Under the pieces are notes generated by a model, which saw only the letters and a list, made by a program, of their open reading frames with translations, was not told the origin of the DNA and did no database searches. 64,000 nucleotides of DNA, from assembly GCA_036924285.1 (NCBI GenBank), contig JAYKYS010000023.1, forward strand, positions 1,922,001 through 1,986,000, written 5' to 3'. Within the stretch, counting starts at the first letter, position 1; the number at the start of each line of letters is the position of its first letter. Below are positions 58,462 through 64,000 of the stretch, one piece after another. This DNA comes from Asterella californica (lineage: Eukaryota > Streptophyta > Marchantiopsida > Marchantiales > Aytoniaceae). A program made the translations under genes and the position numbers.

Positions 58462-58938
58462 ATGAGTGGAAATTCAAAAGATTGGAAAGTTAGACTTAGA
58501 AACCTTCCTCAAGGTTTAGATGTCATAGTAAGTGTCGGAGAAAGTTCGAGAGAGATTATCGTCGAGTTTGAAAACCCTAGTACTAAACCTCAAGTAGAAT
58601 CTCCGAGGAGAAGAGTAGAAACCGACTTGTGGTGTTATTTCTGTAGAGGGTTGGGACACAAAGTAGTGAATTGTCCAACTAGAATCAGAACCGAGAGAGC
58701 TAAAGGGAAGCGGGAGTTTACTGATTTAAGTCTTCGAGTGGGTCCATCGTCACCAGCGCCAATTCATCTTCTAGGCGAAGATCCTTGTCCAAGTTGTGGA
58801 GTGGGTGATCTATCCAGAGGACACAAGTGCGTCGATGTGGCCGCCCTACTTACGTCAGTAGTCGAGAAGTTGGACGAGACTCAAAGAGCTGAGACGGAGA
58901 AGTTGTCGACTTCAAAAGAGGACTCAACTGAGCTGTGA
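58462..58938 (+). CDS. Zinc-knuckle gag-like ORF of element D
   Basis: 158 residues from the ATG at 58,462 (an upstream TTG at 58,447 also keeps the frame). The middle contains WCYFCRGLGHKVVNCP, a CX2CX4HX4C knuckle, then a second cysteine pair (CPSCGVGD..RGHKC) and a charged tail. It is a nucleic-acid-binding part of gag. The homologous ORF in E6 lies at 19,555-19,286 on the minus strand, so a separate first ORF is a stable trait of this family. Confidence 0.75.
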   Translation: MSGNSKDWKVRLRNLPQGLDVIVSVGESSREIIVEFENPSTKPQVESPRRRVETDLWCYFCRGLGHKVVNCPTRIRTERAKGKREFTDLSLRVGPSSPAPIHLLGEDPCPSCGVGDLSRGHKCVDVAALLTSVVEKLDETQRAETEKLSTSKEDSTEL

Positions 58939-59151
58939 TGGAGATCGTGATTCGGATGGTGGAAAAGGCGCTGATGCGACTCAGGCTCATGATTACCTTG
59001 GGAGAAGAGATGGCACAAGAGGTGTTGTTACAACCATTTCCTTTCATTTTACCTATGGTAGATTATTCGCGAATGGAATTGGTGATGTTCGTACTCTTTT
59101 AGCGAGTAGTTATTGCACAAAAATTAGAAGGGTAGAAAGAATAGTTACAAG

Positions 59152-60857
59152 ATGGGGAAGTTACCAGTGTTTCATGAGAAGGACAATGAAGATGTAGAAC
59201 CATTTGTACGAGACTTCAAAAGGGGTTGCATCGGAAACAACGTGAGAAGGAAGGAAGAATGGGTGTTGTTACTGCCAGAGGTTTTAGAAGATTTTGCTCT
59301 TACGTGGTAGGACGATCGAGTGAAGAGCAAGACACCTGGTGCAGTTGAGGACACATGGGAGACGTTGAGTAATGCACTCATCGAAGAATTTATTCCAGAA
59401 GAGAGTTATGAGAAGCTCATGATGGAGCTTACTCATTTGAAGCAACGGGACGACGGGAAAGTTCGGCAATATGCCGAAAGGGTGGATAAGTTGGAGCAAC
59501 GGTTTCGGACGGTCTTACGGAAGAGTGGAGACAATGTGGAGCTAACGATGGCGGGATTGGAGCAGTGTTGACCAAGAACTTGGTGGGAGGGTTGAGGCCT
59601 TCAATTCGAACCCAAGTGAGGTACGAGAAGCCAACAACCAAAGCGGAGGTCATCAAGATTGCGACAAACATGGAAGAGAGTTTGGATGAAGGAGATATCA
59701 TCCAACCTCATCATGTTGCTCTGGTGTCGACTCCGACTCCTGGTGTAGCCACAATGATCGCACCTGCACCATCACAATTGGTGATTGCTTCAACGTCAGC
59801 TCCTACTCCAACGGTGGTGCCAAGACCGTTTGTCCCAACAACGATGTCTACTGCCACCTCTGATTTTCATGCCGAGCTGAAGAGCATCACCGATACTCTT
59901 GCGGATCTCAAGATAAACGTGGTGCAGTTACGAGAATGGAGGAACAAAGGTGGAGGAGGAGGTCAAAGAGGTTACGACAACAATCCCAACCGAGGAAATC
60001 AAGATAACTTTGGAGGCAACCAAGGTAACTTTGGAGGAATCACTTGTTGGACGTGTGGAGGTTCTCATTTCCAGCGAAATTGTCCTAACAACGGAGCAAG
60101 AGGTGCCGAAGCTATCAGAATGAATGTGGGTGGAGGAAATCCATCACAAGGACGAGACAAAGGGGTGGCTACTATCGATGTCGTGCGAGATCCCATCTAC
60201 GAGAAAGGAGAGAGTTCAAACTCTTCTCATGCACCGGTGGAGCTTTTAGCTCAAGAAAGGAAAAGAACTCGATTTTCTGATGAACCGGTTTTCATGGAGG
60301 AGTCAGCAAGTAGAAGTACTCGTTCAAATAATATTTCGAGTACACCAAGGGAGCCAAGAAGGAAGCTAGGGATGGCGGATTTCACCATTTCATCTTCCCA
60401 AGCGGGATATGATGTGGTTGAAGATGTTGGTGCTCAGAAAGCCAACATCACTGTTGGACAACTGATCGCACTTAATCCCAGCTTACGAAGAGAATTCAGA
60501 GGAGGACTGAGTTCTAAGAGAAGCAAGAAGAAGAAACCCAAGAGCAAGACATCAAAGTCTGTGGGAGTTGGTGTGGTGGATGTGCATGCTTCAGAGGTAT
60601 GCACTAGGGCTTCAAAGATTGAAGTCCGGTTGAATGGTCACTACGTCTCTGACGTATTGGTGGATGGAGGATCGGCTGTTAACGCCATATCGGAGAGGTT
60701 GATGAAGAAGTTGGGGATGGAACCAACTCGCCCGGCTAGCATTGTCGTGGGGATGGCTAACAAGCAACGGGTAAGACCTCTTGGTGTGTTAGAGAAGGTG
60801 GTCGTGTCGGTGATGGGAGTTCAAACGTTGATGTCCTTTCAAGTGTTAAAGGTCTAG
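59152..60857 (+). pseudogene. Gag and protease region of element D
   Basis: The ATG at 59,152 opens gag (FHEKDNEDVEPFV, LHLKQ-type LTHLKQRDD, KLEQRFRTVL), broken by a TAG at 59,308 and shifted near 59,550-59,570. The continuing frame to 60,857 has GGLRPSIRTQV, a second knuckle (CWTCGGSHFQRNC, about 60,050), GQLIALNPSLRRE and the retropepsin loop VLVDGGSAVNAIS (about 60,655), which keeps the aspartate. The E6 blocks align across the whole length. The breaks mean a full gag cannot be made from this copy. Confidence 0.85.
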
Positions 60858-61336
60858 TTATGATTTGCTCCTAGGTAGGCCTTGGTTGAGAGCTGTGCGC
60901 ACCACTGATAGATGGCACAAGAGATACTTACGGATTGGGCCTAGAGATCAAAGAGTGATAGTTCTTCTCTCGGGTGTTGGAGTTGTGACTTCTGACTCTG
61001 ATAGACCCATTAGTGACTACTGAGAATCTGATACGGAGGATGATCAGAGTGTATCAGAAATAGATACCGGAGATTCTTACGATCAAGAATCCTCGTCTGA
61101 GGACGAAGGATTTGGTCGAGATGAATCATTACATCAGCTTAGTGCTATTGACTTGTTGCCTCGATCAGCAGTGGAGAAAGATCTTGACAAAGAAGAATTG
61201 AGTGAGGCAGAGTTGTGAGAAGACTCTCTACCCTGAAGTTTGGTATCAATGTCACTCAAGAAGAGAAAAGTAGATTCCTAGATATATTTCGAAAATATAT
61301 CCATGTGTTTGCTTTCAGCTACAAGGATTTGAAGGA
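60858..61336 (+). pseudogene. Protease end and acidic linker of element D
   Basis: After a shift at about 60,860 the frame reads SYDLLLGRPWLRAV, the LGRPWL strand that closes retroelement proteases, then an acidic, serine-rich linker (ESDTEDDQSVSEIDTGDSYD). It is broken by TGAs at 61,020 and 61,215. Confidence 0.75.
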
Positions 61337-64000
61337 GTGACTCTCGAGATTCATCGAATCGAATTGGAGGAGCACGCAAGACCAGTTCGACAGAAACAGA
61401 GAAGGGTCAATCCCACAACGGCAATGATGGTCAAGGAAGAGATAGACAAGTTGAAGGAGGCGAGTTTCATCTATGAGGTGGAGAACTCAGAATGGGTTTC
61501 ACCCATTGTGATTGTCAAGAAGAAGAATGGTAAGCTGCGAGTGTGCATAGACTATAAGAAGCTGAATGCAGTTACCAAGAAGGATTATTATCCTCTACCA
61601 TTTATAGATGAGATTTTGGAGGAAGTTGCTGGTCATGAGTGGTACAGCTTTTGTGATGGTTATAGTGGGTATAACCAGATCAAGATAGCACAGGAGTACC
61701 AACAGTTGACTACTTTCACTACTCCTTGGGGAACATTTGCATTTCGGGTGATGCCATTCGGATTGTGTAATGCTCCGGCCACGTTTCAAAGGTTCATGAA
61801 CAAGGTGTTTGAACCATTCATAGGGAAGTTTGTTCAGGATTTCATTGACGATTTCTGTGTGTACGGACGAAAGGAGGACCACTTTGATCATGTGATCAAA
61901 GTTTTGCAGCAGTTGGAGCAAGCCAATGCTTCTCTAAATCCAGAGAAGTGCATCTTTGGCTGCGAAGAAGGTCTGCTGTTAGGGCACATCATTTCCAAGA
62001 ATGGGATTGCGGTAGATCCTGAGAAGATGAAGAAGATTGTGGATCTTCCATTTCCGATCAACTTGACAAAGTTGAGGCAGTTTCTTGGCATGGTTGGATA
62101 TTATCGTAGGTTTGTCTTTTCCTTCTCAAACAAAGCAATAGCTTTGACTATGTACATGAAGAATGGTGTTGATTTTGACTTGATAGTACATGATCAGAAG
62201 GCAAAGGAAGCATTTGAGGAGCTGAAAAAGACATTAGTGACAGCTCCTATACTTGCTAAACCTGAGTGGAGTAAAGCATTTATTCTGTATACGGATGCCT
62301 CCAATGTAGCAATCGGATGTAAATTAAGTCAGCTAGATGGAGATGGGCATGATCATCCTATAGCTTATGCTAGTAGGCAGATGGTTCCAGCGGAGAAGAA
62401 TTACTCCGTGACTGAACGAGAAGGATTAGCGGTGATCTTTGGATTGAAGAAATTTCGACACTACTTGCTAGGAGGGAAATTTTCCATAGTCACAGATCAC
62501 AAGGCTTTAAAGTATATCTTTAATAAGCTTAATGTCGAAGGTCGTATTGCTCGTTGGAATATCCTTCTAACAGAATACAATTATATGATCGAAGATAGAC
62601 CAGGGAAGAAGCATGCGAATGCTGATCTTTTGTCAAGGGCTTATGATGATGAGGGAGAAGAACCGTTTGATGACTCATTTCCAGACGAGCATCTGATGAC
62701 CATCACAAGCATCGAGGAGATATCGGATGAGTACAAGGAAATCTGGAGTTTCCTTGTAGATGGCTCTTTTCCAGAAGGTATGCATACCCGAGAACGTAAC
62801 ACGTTGATCAAGAGATGCAAATCTTACACCATGGTGGAGAGAATTCTGTTTCATCAAGGAGCAGATGGGTTACTAAGGAGAGCAGTTGGTCAGAAAGAGG
62901 CATTCAAGCTAATGCACGAGTTTCACGACGGAACTGTTTGCGGAGGTCACTTTGCTGGTAAGATAACAGCCTTCAAGATTTTGGATGCGGGTTATCAATG
63001 GAGAGGGATTTTCAAAGAGTGTTTAGACTATTGCAAAACTTGTGACGTATGTCAAGCATTTGCTCTAAAGTCTACTAGAAAACCTCCGTTAAGATCAATT
63101 CCAATATTAGGGCCGTTTGAGAAATGAGATATTGACTTTGTAGGTCCTCTTAATAAGACACCTCAAGGCAATAGATACATTGTAGTCACCACTGACTATT
63201 GTACCAAGTGGGTAGAGGCTAGACCTTTGAGAGAGACCAATGAAACAGAAGTCGATAGATTCCTATGAGAGAGGATCATCACGAGATTTGGATGTCCGTT
63301 AAAGTTGGTCTCAGATAGAGGAGGAGAGTTTGTAGGGAGCATGACTACTGCTATGCTACAACAATTTTCTATCAAGCCACGAGTAACGACCTCATACAAA
63401 CCAAATGCTAATGGTCTTACGGAGAAGACCAATCTTACACTTTGTATGATGCTCGCCAAAGATGCTGATGTTGAAACTGCGAAACATACTTAGGATAAGA
63501 GGCTACATGTCATCTTATGGGCGTACCGAACGACAACAAAGACTTCTACTGGATACTCCCCATTTCGACTGGTTTATGGAGTGGAGTCCAAGTTGCCGAT
63601 CCAATTCGAATTGGATACTTTTCAAACTATTCAACGAAAGTTGAAGAGGTCGAGAGGAGAAGACGTGGTAAGATCAAGAAAGGAGAAACTCATGGAGTTG
63701 GAAGAGACCCGAGCGGTAGCAATGATCCGGATGGAACGAGCTCAGGCGTATCAAAAGAAGAGTTACAACAAACGGTTGGGCAAGAGGGAGGTAAAACCTT
63801 TTCAAGTCGGAGATTGGGTTATGTTGTATGATGCTATCAGATTCAAGAGGGCTAGGAAGAAGTTTCTTCCGAGATATTTTGGTCCTTTTGTTGTAGATAA
63901 GGTGTGGAGCAACTTCACATATGACCTTCAGGAGCTGGGAGGAAGGAGATTTGATCGAGTAAATCATGACAAGTTGAAGTTGTTTCATCGACGAAAGTTC
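61337..64000 (+). pseudogene. RT, RNase H and integrase of element D
   Basis: The frame 61,337-63,127 (596 codons) has RT (SEWVSPIVIVKKKNGKLR, DGYSGYNQIK, MPFGLCNAPATFQR, catalytic FIDDF), RNase H (TDASNVAIG, TEREGLAV, VTDHKAL) and the integrase zinc finger (H..H, CDVC). A TGA at 63,125 replaces a tryptophan, and after it the same frame continues with DFVGPL, TTDYCTKWVEARP, VSDRGGEF and NANGLTEKTN. It also has TGA at 63,266 and TAG at 63,491. The C-terminal SHxx-like part (ARKKFLPRYFGPFVVDKVW) runs off the window. All catalytic residues are present; only the stops disable it. Confidence 0.9.

Overview
The window looks like a repeat-rich stretch of a land-plant nuclear genome, most likely a bryophyte. 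The evidence is: several lineages of Ty3/gypsy LTR retrotransposons in different states of decay, TATA-bearing LTRs, a tRNA-Asp-like primer binding site, GT-AG introns, long AT-rich intergenic DNA, and one intact three-exon gene of the plant LRR-Roc-COR (Roco, TORNADO1-like) type. Nothing suggests a prokaryote. Placing it near liverworts is a weak guess, resting on a remembered resemblance of the 697-codon ORF at 9.2-11.3 kb to liverwort repeat-associated proteins.

Left part (1-22 kb), nested and fragmented retroelements. A Ty3 pol fragment cut by the window edge (E1, 1 to about 2080) runs directly into a second, frame-broken Ty3 element (E2, about 2085-5786) with a polypurine tract and candidate 3' LTR. 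Next come the integrase end of a third element (E3, 7.95-8.91 kb), a long intact coiled-coil ORF (9.24-11.34 kb), a region with 157-bp tandem repeats (13.86-14.35 kb), a protease fragment (E5, 15.3-15.7 kb), a minus-strand Athila/Tat-like element with its own LTR (E6, about 15.85-20.98 kb), and an integrase end (E7, 21.0-21.6 kb). E6 is interrupted in gag by a 1.75-kb insertion with a 5-bp target-site duplication.

Middle (22-39 kb). Mostly AT-rich DNA with a stray WD40 repeat (23.6 kb), a 169-bp tandem duplication, the Roco gene on the minus strand (33,691 to 27,339), and several perfect or near-perfect hairpins and short tandem arrays. This is the only part with a clear host gene.

Right part (39-64 kb). 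A heavily mutated chromovirus-like element (C, 39.4-43.1 kb), direct and tandem duplications, and a minus-strand relic that combines KDZ/TNP2-transposase-like pieces with an exonuclease/endonuclease/phosphatase (EEP) domain (47.7-49.8 kb). Then a 22-residue repeat region open in several frames (50.9-51.65 kb), the C-terminal end of a KDZ/TNP2-like transposase on the plus strand (52.5-53.1 kb), a 1.83-kb block flanked by 19-bp direct repeats, and an inverted partial copy of element C (C2). C2 is cut by the 5' LTR of the best preserved retrotransposon (element D, LTR 56,225-57,126, body to the window end). D has gag, zinc knuckles, protease, RT, RNase H and integrase, with several stops and frameshifts.

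Two sequence families, the 157-bp array and the end of element C, occur twice in opposite orientation. Most in-frame stops in the pol genes are of the kind produced by C-to-T decay of methylated DNA.
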